Notes: generated by a model from the letters alone, not told the origin. A stretch of DNA of 64,000 nt from Terriglobus roseus (GCF_900105625.1 NZ_FNSD01000001.1:3596001-3660000); one strand, 5' to 3'. Counted from the stretch's first letter, positions 44,854 through 53,804 are shown. Numbers and translations: made by a program.

Positions 44854-46218
44854 TTGAAATCCCTGACGGCTCTTTCCCTTGTTGCGGTTCTATTGATGCC
44901 CGCGCCGGCGCTGCTCGCACAAACGGATGACGCGGCCCTGATTGCCAAGGCGAAGAAGATCCACAGCCACGTGATCCCGCTGGACACGCACAACGACATT
45001 GAGCCCTCCAACTTCACACCGGAGTGCAACTACACCATGCGGCTGAGCACGCAGGTGAACATTCCCAAGATGGTTGAGGGTGGCATGGACGTGTCGTTCA
45101 TGATCGTCTACGTCGGCCAGGGACCGCTGACGCCCGAGGGGTATGACAACGCGTACAGGCAGGCGAGCGCGAAGTTCGATGCGATCCACATGCTGACCGA
45201 GAAGATCGCACCCGACAAGATCGGCCTGGCGCTGACACCAGCCGATGTCGTGTCGCTGCACAAGCAGGGCAAGAAGATCGCTGTCATCGGTGTGGAGAAC
45301 GGCTACCCCATCGGCCTCGACGTGAAACGTGTGAAGGAGTTCTACGACCGCGGCGCGCGTTATATGTCGCTGGCACACAACGGCAACAGCCAACTGGCGG
45401 ACTCCAACACGGGCGAGAAGGACGGGTATTCCTACAACAACGGCTTGTCCGACGAAGGCCGTCAGGTCATCGCCGAGATGAATCGACTGGGCATGATGGT
45501 CGACCTGTCGCACCCGTCCAAGGGCGCGAACCTTGAGGCCATCAAGCTGTCGAAGGCGCCGGTCATCGCGTCGCACTCCGGCGTGCGCGCCATGGCGCCC
45601 AGCGTCAGCCGCGACATGGATGATGAGCAGTTGCTGGCTCTGAAGAAGAGCGGTGGCGTCATCCAGATTGTTGGCTTCGCGTCGTACCTGAAGCCGGAGT
45701 CGCCGGAGCGCACGGAGGCCCTGTCCAAGCTTGCTGCAGAGTACTTCGGCACGGGTGCCGGTGCCGGCCGCCGCGGTGGTGCTGGTGGAGAGACGGCTGC
45801 GCCGCGCCCGTGCCCGGTGGAGAATCCCTCCGCACCTGCGCAGGCTCGTCGCAGCCCCTATGCTGCCTTCGCGAGTTCGCTGCCGGAAGAGAAGCGTGAT
45901 GCCTTCATGAAACGTCTGGCAGAGATCGATGCGCAATACCCGGCTGTCCCGCGCGCCAACGTGAAGGACCTTGTGAACCAGATTGACTATGCCGTGAAGC
46001 TCATCGGCATTGATCACGTCGGCATTGCTTCGGACTTCGATGGTGGCGGCGGTATCGATGGCTGGAACAGCACGGCCGAGTCCTTCAACGTGACGCTGGA
46101 ACTGGTGCGGCGCGGCTACACGGAAAAGCAGATCGGCAAGCTGTGGAGCGGCAACCTGCTCCGCGTGTGGGGCGATGTCCAGAAAGAAGCACAAAGAGAA
46201 CAGATGGCTGCGAAGTAA
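44854..46218 (+). CDS. Secreted M19-family dipeptidase with low-complexity insert
   Basis: 454 aa from TTG 44854 (TGGAGG 7 nt upstream), giving a classic signal peptide ending near LLAQ. Two-metal M19 motifs are visible: LDTHND, GVENGYP, MVDLSHPS, VIASHSG and HVGIASDFDGG, so the canonical HxD is kept here, unlike the copy at 12663. A Gly/Ala/Pro-rich insert (about residues 296-345) separates the two halves of the barrel. The gene converges with the Sel1 gene. Confidence 0.9.
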   Translation: MKSLTALSLVAVLLMPAPALLAQTDDAALIAKAKKIHSHVIPLDTHNDIEPSNFTPECNYTMRLSTQVNIPKMVEGGMDVSFMIVYVGQGPLTPEGYDNAYRQASAKFDAIHMLTEKIAPDKIGLALTPADVVSLHKQGKKIAVIGVENGYPIGLDVKRVKEFYDRGARYMSLAHNGNSQLADSNTGEKDGYSYNNGLSDEGRQVIAEMNRLGMMVDLSHPSKGANLEAIKLSKAPVIASHSGVRAMAPSVSRDMDDEQLLALKKSGGVIQIVGFASYLKPESPERTEALSKLAAEYFGTGAGAGRRGGAGGETAAPRPCPVENPSAPAQARRSPYAAFASSLPEEKRDAFMKRLAEIDAQYPAVPRANVKDLVNQIDYAVKLIGIDHVGIASDFDGGGGIDGWNSTAESFNVTLELVRRGYTEKQIGKLWSGNLLRVWGDVQKEAQREQMAAK

Positions 46219-46227
46219 GCACCAATC

Positions 46228-46337
46228 GGGTGCCCCATTCATGCGCGTTGTTTGCGCATGAGTGGGTCGCGCGACTCGCGACTGAGCGCCTCTGGCGCTC
46301 CCATTCATGACGATAGAGCTGTCATGAATGGGGAACC
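46228..46337. repeat. Composite palindromic element with three hairpins
   Basis: Outer ends GGGTGCCCCATTCATG (46228 onward) and CATGAATGGGGAACC (ending 46337) are inverted. Inside are three stems: CCATTCATGCGC/GCGCATGAGTGG, AGCGCC/GGCGCT, and CATTCATGAC/GTCATGAATG. It sits between convergent genes and matches the design of the element at 59047-59194. Confidence 0.7.
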
Positions 46338-46359
46338 AGAGATTTGCGCTTCCGAACGG

Positions 46360-47148
46360 TTATGGATCGCGGTACTGGCGGCGCTTTAGCTCTCGCAGAG
46401 CCTGGTCGTGGCCTTGCTGTGCGGCGAGGTGGATCCAGTGGCGCGACTGGGTGTAGTCGTGCTCAACGCCCTGGCCCGTAGCGTACATATGGCCGAGCTG
46501 GAATTGTGCTTCGGCGTTGCCGTGCTCGGCAGAGCGGCGATACCAGACGGCCGCCTGCGCGTAATTAAGCGGGAGGCCAACGCCCATGTAGTACAGATCC
46601 GCCAGCTTCTGCTCGGCTTCCGGAAAGCCCTGCGTTGCGGCCAGCCGATACCAGTAGGCTGCTTCCGCATCGCTCTGCGGTACGCCTTCGCCCTTGCGAT
46701 ACATCAGTCCCAGGTTGTACTGCGCCCATGCCAGGTTGCTGTGCGCGGCACGCTGGCACCATGCGAAGGCCTGCGCAAAGTCGTTCGCAGCGTAGTAACG
46801 AAAGCTGAGATTCGCCTGCGCGTAGGCGTGGCCCTGATCGGCAGCACGACGCTCCCATAGCGCGGCCTCTGCGTCGTCCTGCGGAACGCCCTCACCCATG
46901 TCGTAGAGGGTGCTGAGCAGGTACTGCGATTCTGCGTGGCCTCCCTCTGCAGCCAGTCGAAAGCCGGCTGCGGCAGCAGCGAAGTCGCCCACGTTGTAGT
47001 CGAGCACCGCCTGCCGATAGTGCGGATTGGTGGCTGTGCTGGCGGCATCGCGCCGGCCACGTGCGATGAGGCCGGAACGCGTCGGAGAACCCAGCGCAAG
47101 CGTGCTGCCGGTGGCGATGTGTTGCAGGGCCTTGCTCTTATCGCTCAT
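46360..47148 (-). CDS. Sel1-like repeat (TPR-type) protein
   Basis: 262 aa from ATG 47148. At least five Sel1 repeats of 36 residues with the A-x-x-x-L-G-x-x-Y/GEGVPQ pattern, for example AQYNLGLMYRKGEGVPQ and AQFQLGHMYATGQGV, fill the C-terminal two thirds. The first 50 residues are low in pattern. No signal peptide. The ATG overlaps the last codons of the J-domain gene by 11 bp, so translation is probably coupled. Confidence 0.9.
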   Translation of the reverse strand: MSDKSKALQHIATGSTLALGSPTRSGLIARGRRDAASTATNPHYRQAVLDYNVGDFAAAAAGFRLAAEGGHAESQYLLSTLYDMGEGVPQDDAEAALWERRAADQGHAYAQANLSFRYYAANDFAQAFAWCQRAAHSNLAWAQYNLGLMYRKGEGVPQSDAEAAYWYRLAATQGFPEAEQKLADLYYMGVGLPLNYAQAAVWYRRSAEHGNAEAQFQLGHMYATGQGVEHDYTQSRHWIHLAAQQGHDQALRELKRRQYRDP

Positions 47149-47920
47149 GCGCACCAGTGGGCTGGTCGACGAGATCGAAGCGACGCTGTGCATCGGCGAT
47201 CTGTTCCCGGATGGTGCTGGCTAGCTCGGTCAGCAGGTCGCGGTGTTCCCGTGCCGCGGTCTCCGCGTCCAGGTGGAGCTGGGCGATCTCGCTAGACTGC
47301 AGCGACTGCTGCTCCACATCGAGCCGCGCGATATCGCGTTCAGCATGGCGGATCTGGCGGGTGATGCGAAGCACCTCGGCCGCGCTGTCTTCGCCTGCGA
47401 CGGATGCGTTGATCTCAAGATGATCGTCGAGTAGACGTTGCAGCATTTCTGCATCGCCGCGACTGTAGGCCTGGTTGGCGCGGGCCATCAGCATGGTGAA
47501 GTACTTCGCCTCGGCTTCGTCGCGTGCGAAGTCCGGATGGATGCGTTTCGCGACTTCGCGGAAGAGCGTCTTCAGGCTGGATGGCGGCTCAAAGTCTTCG
47601 GCTTCGCTCGCGTCCCCGAAGGCGGCTTCGTGTGTCTCCTGCGCCTGGCGACGACTCTCTTCGGCGCGGCGGCGCGCAGCCTCCGAATCGAACAGGTCAG
47701 CCTCGCGTTTGGCGATGCGGGCCTCCAGATCGTCCAGCTCGGCGTAGAGCACGGCCACCTGCCGAAGGTAACGCCCTTCGAAGCTCTTGAGCTGTGCCCG
47801 CAGCTGCGCCACCTCAGACTCCCGCTCCGCCAGCGCATTGCGGACGGCAGCGAGCTGCTCCCGCTTTTCCTGCAGAGCGATGGCGTCCGGGTTGGGCTGA
47901 AGGATGATTTCGGAGGTCAT
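47138..47920 (-). CDS. Coiled-coil protein with DnaJ-like HPD motif
   Basis: 260 aa. Two long coiled coils (about 15-100 and 175-250) flank a J-domain-like segment near 115-165 with HPD at residues 128-130 (KRIHPDFARD) and the helix that follows. J-proteins stimulate Hsp70 ATPase. The short helix II before HPD is present but the domain is embedded rather than terminal. It overlaps the Sel1 gene, a pairing that suggests a chaperone-linked scaffold. Confidence 0.8.
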   Translation of the reverse strand: MTSEIILQPNPDAIALQEKREQLAAVRNALAERESEVAQLRAQLKSFEGRYLRQVAVLYAELDDLEARIAKREADLFDSEAARRRAEESRRQAQETHEAAFGDASEAEDFEPPSSLKTLFREVAKRIHPDFARDEAEAKYFTMLMARANQAYSRGDAEMLQRLLDDHLEINASVAGEDSAAEVLRITRQIRHAERDIARLDVEQQSLQSSEIAQLHLDAETAAREHRDLLTELASTIREQIADAQRRFDLVDQPTGAHER

Positions 47921-47986
47921 GCGGCCGGCTTCCGTGCGACCTCCAGTTTAGCGGAGCGCGCGTAACCCATCTAAACTAGAGGCAGC

Positions 47987-48697
47987 ATGTACACCGTTGC
48001 CGCCTACTATCGTTTCTTCGCCGTGGCCGATCCGTCGGCGTTGCGTGACGAACTGCGCGCGGCCTTTGTCGATACGGATCTGCTTGGTACCACGCTGGTG
48101 GCGCCGGAGGGCATCAACGGCACAATGGCCGGTTCCGCCGAGACCATCGATCGGCTGCTCCGCTTCCTGGCAGAACGGACGGGACTGGATCGGGCTGAGG
48201 TGAAGTTCTCGACCTCGGAGAAGGCTCCGTTTCGACGTCTGAAGATCAAACGGAAGCGTGAGATCATCACCTTCAACACGTCCGCAGTCGATCCTACGCG
48301 GCCGGGGCAGTATGTCGCTCCCGAAGATTGGAATGCGCTTCTGGCGGATCCCGAAGTGCTGCTGCTGGATACGCGCAATTCGTACGAGAGCGAGATCGGC
48401 ACCTTTCACGGTGCGGTGGCGCCGCCACTGAATACCTTCTCGGATTTTGCGGAGTATGTCCGAGAAAATCTGGAGCCGGAGAAGCATCGCAAAGTCGCCA
48501 TGTTCTGCACGGGTGGCATCCGGTGCGAGAAGGCTTCGGCTTACATGCTGCAGCATGGTTTTCCGGAGGTCTACCACCTGAAGGGTGGAATCCTGAAGTA
48601 TCTGGAAGATGTTCCCGCCGAGCAGAGCCAGTGGAAGGGCGAATGCTACGTCTTTGACGAGCGCGTCGCCGTTGGACACAAAGACTACAAAGGCTAA
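47987..48697 (+). CDS. tRNA uridine(34) hydroxylase TrhO-like, short form
   Basis: 236 aa. N-terminal ferredoxin-like half (APEGINGTMAGS) and a rhodanese half with the active loop CTGGIRCEKAS, Cys174 being the CX4R cysteine. TrhO makes 5-hydroxyuridine at tRNA position 34 using O2. E. coli TrhO is about 350 aa; this protein lacks the long C-terminal part beyond the rhodanese fold, which carries CXXC-type cysteines in long forms. It starts 67 bp from the J-domain gene, divergent. Confidence 0.85.
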   Translation: MYTVAAYYRFFAVADPSALRDELRAAFVDTDLLGTTLVAPEGINGTMAGSAETIDRLLRFLAERTGLDRAEVKFSTSEKAPFRRLKIKRKREIITFNTSAVDPTRPGQYVAPEDWNALLADPEVLLLDTRNSYESEIGTFHGAVAPPLNTFSDFAEYVRENLEPEKHRKVAMFCTGGIRCEKASAYMLQHGFPEVYHLKGGILKYLEDVPAEQSQWKGECYVFDERVAVGHKDYKG

Positions 48698-48732
48698 AGC
48701 TTCGGCTGCTATGATCCGCTCGGGAGCGACCC

Positions 48733-49644
48733 ATGAACTCTGAGCGTCCGAAACTGCCGATCGAAGCCGTCGAGTTGTACAACGAATTCATCCACGGTGG
48801 CATGAGCCGCCGCGCGTTCATCACACGCGTCCAGGGTCTCGCCGTGGCGGGGTTGGGCGCAACCGCCGTCATCGAAGCGCTGATGCCGAACTATGCACTG
48901 GGCCAGCAGGTCTCCAAGACTGACGACCGCATCAAGACCAGCTACGAGACCATTCCGTCGCCCAAGGGCAATGGCACCATCAAGGGTTATTTTGTGCGGC
49001 CAGTCAGCGCGGATTCTCGGAATGAGAAACCGTCCAAGCTGCCCGGCATCCTTGTGGTTCATGAGAATCGCGGACTGAACCCTCATATTGAAGACATTGC
49101 GCGTCGCATGGCGCTGTCGAACTTTATGGCATTCGCGCCGGACGGCCTCACCTCGCAGGGCGGCTTTCCAGGCGACGACTACAAGGGTGGACTGCTGTTC
49201 AACAAGATCGATAAGGCCAAGATGTTCGAGGACATGGTGGCCGCAGCGGAGTGGTTGAAGGCGCGAGCCGACTGCACCGGCAAGATCGGTGTGACGGGTT
49301 TCTGCTACGGTGGCAGCGTCTCCAACAACCTGGCAGCGCGCATGGGTGCGGACCTGGCAGCGGCTGTGCCGTTCTACGGTGGCGTGCCTCCTGATGCGGA
49401 GATCCCGAAGATCAAGGCTGCGGTGCTGGTGCAGCATGGCGAGTTGGATAAGAACACTGCTGCAACCTGGCCCGGATATGACAAGGCGCTCACAGCGGCG
49501 GGTGTGCCGCATGAAGGCTACATCTATCCCGGCGCTGTGCACGGGTTCAACTGCGATGCAACGCCCGAACGCTACAACAAGGCTGCGGCAGACCTGGCGT
49601 GGGGACGCACCATCGACTGGTTCAACAAGTACACGCGCGCTTAG
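48733..49644 (+). CDS. Exported dienelactone hydrolase-family protein
   Basis: 303 aa. A Tat-type segment MSRRAFITR lies 24 residues in, followed by a hydrophobic run. The alpha/beta-hydrolase core has the nucleophile Cys in GFCYGGSV, an Asp in HGELDKNT, and the catalytic His in VHGFNCDA, the Cys-Asp-His set of dienelactone hydrolases. Substrate unknown. It is closed by a terminator at 49665. Confidence 0.88.
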   Translation: MNSERPKLPIEAVELYNEFIHGGMSRRAFITRVQGLAVAGLGATAVIEALMPNYALGQQVSKTDDRIKTSYETIPSPKGNGTIKGYFVRPVSADSRNEKPSKLPGILVVHENRGLNPHIEDIARRMALSNFMAFAPDGLTSQGGFPGDDYKGGLLFNKIDKAKMFEDMVAAAEWLKARADCTGKIGVTGFCYGGSVSNNLAARMGADLAAAVPFYGGVPPDAEIPKIKAAVLVQHGELDKNTAATWPGYDKALTAAGVPHEGYIYPGAVHGFNCDATPERYNKAAADLAWGRTIDWFNKYTRA

Positions 49645-49664
49645 GCTGCGTTGCGGACGAAGGT

Positions 49665-49692
49665 GCCGGGCATCTTGCCCGGCTCTTTCTTT
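49665..49692 (+). terminator. Rho-independent terminator after dienelactone hydrolase
   Basis: GCCGGGC/GCCCGGC stem with an ATCTT loop and a TCTTTCTTT tail. Confidence 0.85.
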
Positions 49693-49705
49693 GCCTGCAG
49701 GAACG

Positions 49706-50491
49706 TTACATGGGAATCAATGTGGAGGCCGCGGTGCCGTCTGGATCTGGCAACGTAAACAGCGGTAGTGCTTCAAACTCTGGCTTTGCCAACAGGTAGC
49801 CCTGCATCAGATGGATACCGGAGTCGCGGAGGGCCGCGTACTCGTCGGGGCTTTCCACACCCTCGGCAATCAGCGCGACGTCTATCTGCTGGCACAGACT
49901 CACCAGTGACCTCACGATGCGCCGTGCTTTTAGCCTCAGGTGCAGGTTCCGGGTCAGTCCCATATCCAGTTTTACGATGTCTGCTGATAAGTCCGCGAGT
50001 AGGTTCAGGTTCGCGAAGCCCGCACCGAAATCATCCATCGCGATCTTGAAGCCGTGCTTGTTGTACTCCCTTGCAATCGCCTCAAGATGATTCGGATTCT
50101 TCACCTTCTCACCTTCCGTGATTTCGAAGATCAGCTTGTGCAATGGGAAGTTCAGGTCGCGTGCCGTCTTCAGCGTGAGCTGGATGCATGCAGCGGGGCT
50201 GTAGACAGCGCCCGGCAGGAAATTGATGGAGAGCATTGCGCCACTGTCCGTGAGGCCAAGCTGGCTCGCCAGAGTGAGGGCACGGACCCGGCAGCTTTGA
50301 TCGAAGGCGTACAGGTTCTCGTCGTTCACCTGCGACAGGACGGTGTCAGCACCCTGACCCTGCGGGCCGCGCACCAGAGCCTCATAGGCGTACACACGTC
50401 CCACCGATACATCCACGATGGGTTGAAATGCCATGCTGAACTGCATCGGCTGAGCAACGCCGTCCTTGCAGGCAGAACACTTGGAGATCAC
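49706..50491 (-). CDS. Stand-alone EAL c-di-GMP phosphodiesterase with N-terminal Cys pair
   Basis: 261 aa with no GGDEF and no transmembrane helix. The EAL core YEALVRG, SINFLPGAV, EITEGEKV, MDDFGAGF, VKLDMGL, AEGVES and MQGYLLAKP is complete. The protein begins with CSAC at residues 5-8, which could bind a metal or respond to redox. The gene stands alone, facing the dienelactone hydrolase terminator. Confidence 0.9.
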   Translation of the reverse strand: MISKCSACKDGVAQPMQFSMAFQPIVDVSVGRVYAYEALVRGPQGQGADTVLSQVNDENLYAFDQSCRVRALTLASQLGLTDSGAMLSINFLPGAVYSPAACIQLTLKTARDLNFPLHKLIFEITEGEKVKNPNHLEAIAREYNKHGFKIAMDDFGAGFANLNLLADLSADIVKLDMGLTRNLHLRLKARRIVRSLVSLCQQIDVALIAEGVESPDEYAALRDSGIHLMQGYLLAKPEFEALPLFTLPDPDGTAASTLIPM

Positions 50492-50628
50492 TTAGGCGAC
50501 ACCCTTCCGGTAGTGCTTATACGAACGGATGTAGGTCTGTCCGGAACTGTTGTACCGCTCGCGCCGAGCCGAGGTGCAACCTTCGATGTAGCTTGTTCGC
50601 TCATGGGATGTGTACGGACACCGCACGC

Positions 50629-51186
50629 TTAGATCATTTGCATCGGCTTGTGGGGGAATTCCGGCAGGATGACAACGATACCGGCACCCGGCGCAATCAC
50701 GCCGTCCTGTACCACGATTGCCATGACGCCTGCCTTTGCCTGGATGATCCTGCTGCCATCGCGGTGGACGACCTGCTTTAGCAGGCCCGGGCAAAAGTCC
50801 TCGATCTTCTTGCAGGGCGTGCGCAATCCGGTGAGTTCCACGATTGCCTCATCGCCAAGGTGCAGGCGCGTCCCCACCGGCAGTGTCAGCAGGTCGATGT
50901 TCCGGGTTGTTATGTTCTCACCGAACTTACCCGGCTGCAGATCGAAGCCTGAAAAAGCTAGCTCATCGAGTAACTCCGACTGCAGTAAGTGGACCTGCAT
51001 AAGGTTGGGCGCGGTCGGACTCTTTCGCTTCAGATACAGGTGCTGCACTGTCTCGCCGCAGTGCGCGTCGCCTTCAACGCCACGGCCTGACAGCAGGCGG
51101 ATGGATGCCCGGGCTTCTTTGCTGAAGCCATGGCGCGGGCTTCTGCAGACGGCGAGAACATGTCCGGTAGATGCGTCGAGGATCAT
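50629..51186 (-). CDS. MOSC-domain protein
   Basis: 185 aa. The MOSC fold is shown by GRGVEGDAH near the N-terminus, MQVHLLQSELLDEL, PGKFGENITT, and LTGLRTPCKKIEDF. Members carry sulfur for molybdenum cofactor sulfuration or hydroxylamine reduction; the Cys in RTPCKK is the conserved one. Start ATG 51186 overlaps the stop of the GGDEF gene by 4 bp (ATGA), so translational coupling is likely. Confidence 0.9.
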   Translation of the reverse strand: MILDASTGHVLAVCRSPRHGFSKEARASIRLLSGRGVEGDAHCGETVQHLYLKRKSPTAPNLMQVHLLQSELLDELAFSGFDLQPGKFGENITTRNIDLLTLPVGTRLHLGDEAIVELTGLRTPCKKIEDFCPGLLKQVVHRDGSRIIQAKAGVMAIVVQDGVIAPGAGIVVILPEFPHKPMQMI

Positions 51187-52385
51187 GCGACGGACTGGAC
51201 GTCGACGGCGCCCTGTTCCGGACCATGCGAAGCGCCCGTGTCCTGTGCATCAAAGAGCGCGGTGCGATTGCGACCACCTCGTTTGGCAGCGTAGAGAGCC
51301 TGGTCGGCTTCATCATGCAGCTCTCGCCACGTCAGGTTGAAGCGGCCGCGCGTGTTGGTTGCGCCAATACTGATGGTTGTCTGCACGGTGGCGTCGCCCA
51401 CCTGCAGGGTACGGGCGGCTACGGCCGAACGAATGCGTTCCAACACCGCCAGGGTCTCACTCTCCTGCGTGAGTGCCAGCAGAAGCACAAATTCCTCACC
51501 GCCGCTGCGGCTGACTACGTCGCTTTGCCGCAGCAGTTCGCGAAACAGGGATGCGGTGGAGCGCAGGACGTCATCACCACAGGCGTGACCATAGGAGTCA
51601 TTCAGAGTCTTGAAGTGGTCAATGTCCACGACGGCAACGGCGAAGTCCTGGCGGACACGCGCGTAACGGGACAGTTCGCGCTGTGCTGCATCGTTCAGGC
51701 CGCGGCGGTTCAGCAGCTCCGTCAGCGGATCGACCAGGCTCTGCTTCAGAAGATCCTTCTGAATGCGTGCATTCATCATCCACACGATGGTGAAGGGAAG
51801 CACGCAGCCGATGACCGTCGAATTCAGGAAAAGACCTTGGTCTCTCCACCACGCCGCACGTGCCGAAGCATGGGACCACACGGCCCATGTCTGCGCGAAA
51901 CGGCATGCGACGGACAAGAGGAACAGCACGCCAATGAATCGACGCGGAACACGTGTGGCCTTCTCCTTCGACAACAGAACGATGACGCACATCAGCGATA
52001 GCTGTACGGCAAGGAACAGGTAGAAGAGGCCGGAGATCACGAAGGGCGCAACGCCGGCGCGTGGCAGCAGGAGCAGAGAGGCAGAGAGCGCTGCGACGCC
52101 ATAGGAGACCATCGCCAGCCAGCGCGATCGCCGGGTGAAGGCCGACATGGCACTGGCCAGGATGGCGTATCGAATGCTGATGATGGCGAAGATGCAACTG
52201 ACCGTAAGGGTGCTAAGCGGCTGCGGCATCGCTACATCCAGAACGGACACAACCGAAGCGAGTACATAGCTCAGCCACGCATAACGGATCGTCTTGTTCT
52301 TGCGCATCTGCCACGCCATCACGCTGAAGATGATGGCAAAGCAGACGACCTGGAGATCCTCAATGCGATGGAGAACTGAAATCAT
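51183..52385 (-). CDS. Membrane diguanylate cyclase (GGDEF)
   Basis: 400 aa. Around seven transmembrane helices fill residues 1-210, then a GGDEF domain with RSGGEEF and an RQSD inhibitory site five residues upstream. It should be an active, product-inhibited cyclase under membrane control. It is the upstream partner of the MOSC gene with a 4-bp overlap. Confidence 0.92.
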   Translation of the reverse strand: MISVLHRIEDLQVVCFAIIFSVMAWQMRKNKTIRYAWLSYVLASVVSVLDVAMPQPLSTLTVSCIFAIISIRYAILASAMSAFTRRSRWLAMVSYGVAALSASLLLLPRAGVAPFVISGLFYLFLAVQLSLMCVIVLLSKEKATRVPRRFIGVLFLLSVACRFAQTWAVWSHASARAAWWRDQGLFLNSTVIGCVLPFTIVWMMNARIQKDLLKQSLVDPLTELLNRRGLNDAAQRELSRYARVRQDFAVAVVDIDHFKTLNDSYGHACGDDVLRSTASLFRELLRQSDVVSRSGGEEFVLLLALTQESETLAVLERIRSAVAARTLQVGDATVQTTISIGATNTRGRFNLTWRELHDEADQALYAAKRGGRNRTALFDAQDTGASHGPEQGAVDVQSVA

Positions 52386-52427
52386 TCGTACTGTACCCAG
52401 CGCGGCTCGTTGACCGCTGCAGACTGA

Positions 52428-52454
52428 AACGCGGCAGTCTCGGACTGCCGCGTT
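52428..52454. terminator. Perfect hairpin downstream of ychF
   Basis: AACGCGGCAGTC/GACTGCCGCGTT, 12 perfect pairs with a three-base loop. There is no T-run, so it may act by structure alone between ychF and the cyclase promoter. Confidence 0.55.
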
Positions 52455-52463
52455 GTTGATCCA

Positions 52464-53561
52464 CTACACGTTGAACTTGAAGAACAGAATATCTCCGTCC
52501 TTCACGACGTATTCCTTGCCTTCACTACGCAGCAGACCTTTTTCTTTCACAGCCTGTTCGCTGCCCAGGCGGAAGAGATCTTCGCAGTTGTAGGCATCGG
52601 CCTTGATGAAGCCGCGTTCAAAATCCGTGTGGATGACGCCCGCGGCACCCGGCGCCTTGGTGCCCTTGCGGATCGTCCATGCGCGGACCTCCTGCACGCC
52701 CGAGGTGAAGTAGGTAATCAGGCCGAGCATGCGGTATGCCGCGTGGATCAGTCGCGTCAGGCCGGGCTCGGTAACGCCCATGTCCTTCAGGAATTCATCG
52801 CGCTCTGCGGGGTCCAGCTGCGAGATCTCGGCTTCCAGTGCGCCGCAGATGCGCACGACTTCGTTGCCTTCTTCGGCCGCACGCTTTTCGACGGCAGCAG
52901 TATGCGCGTTGCCATCCTTGAGCCCGGCCTCATCGACATTGGCCACATAGAGCGTCGGCTTCATCGTGATCAGGTGCAGGTCGCGTACCAGCGGCTTCTC
53001 TTCGTCGGTCAGGTCCGCCGTACGTGCAGGCTTACCGGCATTCAGTGCCTCCAGCAGCTTGGTCAAGGCGCTGAACTCGTTCTTGATCTTCGAGTCCTGC
53101 GAGGTGCGCGCCAGCTTTGCGCTCTTCTCGTGGCGGCGTGTGACGGTGTCCAGATCGGCGAGCATCAGCTCGGTATTGATGACATCGATGTCGCTGATGG
53201 GATCGACCTTGCCCGCGACGTGGATGATCTCGTTGTCCTCAAAGCAGCGCACGATATGCAGCGTGGCGTCGGTGGAACGGATGTTGGCAAGGAACTGGTT
53301 GCCAAGGCCCTCACCCTTGCTGGCGCCGGCGACCAGTCCCGCGATGTCGACGAACTCCATCACCGTGGGGACGATACTGTTCGGTTTGACCAGCGCGACG
53401 ATCTTGTCCTGTCGGTCGTCGGGAACGGGCACGATACCGACGTTGGGTTCGATGGTGCAGAAAGGGTAGTTCGCCGCGACGGCCTCAATGGCTGTCAGCG
53501 CGCTGAAGATGGTGCTCTTACCCACGTTGGGAAGACCGACAATTCCTACATTCAATGGCAT
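52464..53561 (-). CDS. ychF: YchF/OLA1-family ATPase
   Basis: 365 aa from ATG 53561. Obg-related P-loop protein that binds ribosomes and prefers ATP. G1 is GLPNVGKST near the N-terminus, DIAGLV is G3, and the NKxD position reads NVDE, the change that shifts specificity to ATP. A TGS domain ends the protein (ADAYNCEDLFRLGSEQAVKEKG). Length is normal. ATG 53585 is an alternative but less likely start. Confidence 0.96.
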   Translation of the reverse strand: MPLNVGIVGLPNVGKSTIFSALTAIEAVAANYPFCTIEPNVGIVPVPDDRQDKIVALVKPNSIVPTVMEFVDIAGLVAGASKGEGLGNQFLANIRSTDATLHIVRCFEDNEIIHVAGKVDPISDIDVINTELMLADLDTVTRRHEKSAKLARTSQDSKIKNEFSALTKLLEALNAGKPARTADLTDEEKPLVRDLHLITMKPTLYVANVDEAGLKDGNAHTAAVEKRAAEEGNEVVRICGALEAEISQLDPAERDEFLKDMGVTEPGLTRLIHAAYRMLGLITYFTSGVQEVRAWTIRKGTKAPGAAGVIHTDFERGFIKADAYNCEDLFRLGSEQAVKEKGLLRSEGKEYVVKDGDILFFKFNV

Positions 53562-53663
53562 ACCTCTCCATTGTCTCGCGGGCAAGGGTTACGCGCCAAT
53601 TCCCGCGGTCATACGAACGAGTTAGGGCATCGGCGACCCACTCAGCGCCAAGCCTGTGAGGCT

Positions 53664-53700
53664 GGGTTCCCCACCTTGCCTGCGCGAGGGTGGGGAACCC
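53664..53700. repeat. Palindromic intergenic element (GGGTTCCCCACC family)
   Basis: A perfect 12-bp inverted repeat, GGGTTCCCCACC and GGTGGGGAACCC, with a 13-nt loop in the divergent gap between ychF and the DAO-like gene. Same core as the elements at 20973 and 46228. The rest of the 243-bp gap (53562-53804) holds a GATATAAAAGG segment near 53720 that could be part of a promoter. Confidence 0.65.
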
Positions 53701-53804
53701 GTCAGTGCCTGCGATATAAAAGGTTAGTAACCCACAATTCTTTTCGATTGCACGGGGCCTCGTCGGATTGCGCGGCCCTGTTTGTTTCACCACGGGAGAT
53801 ACCG

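Noticed and set aside
52629-53804. 392-codon in-frame extension upstream of the DAO-like protein
   Set aside because: It lies antisense to ychF and shows no family features; a good ribosome-binding site and Tat signal support ATG 53805.
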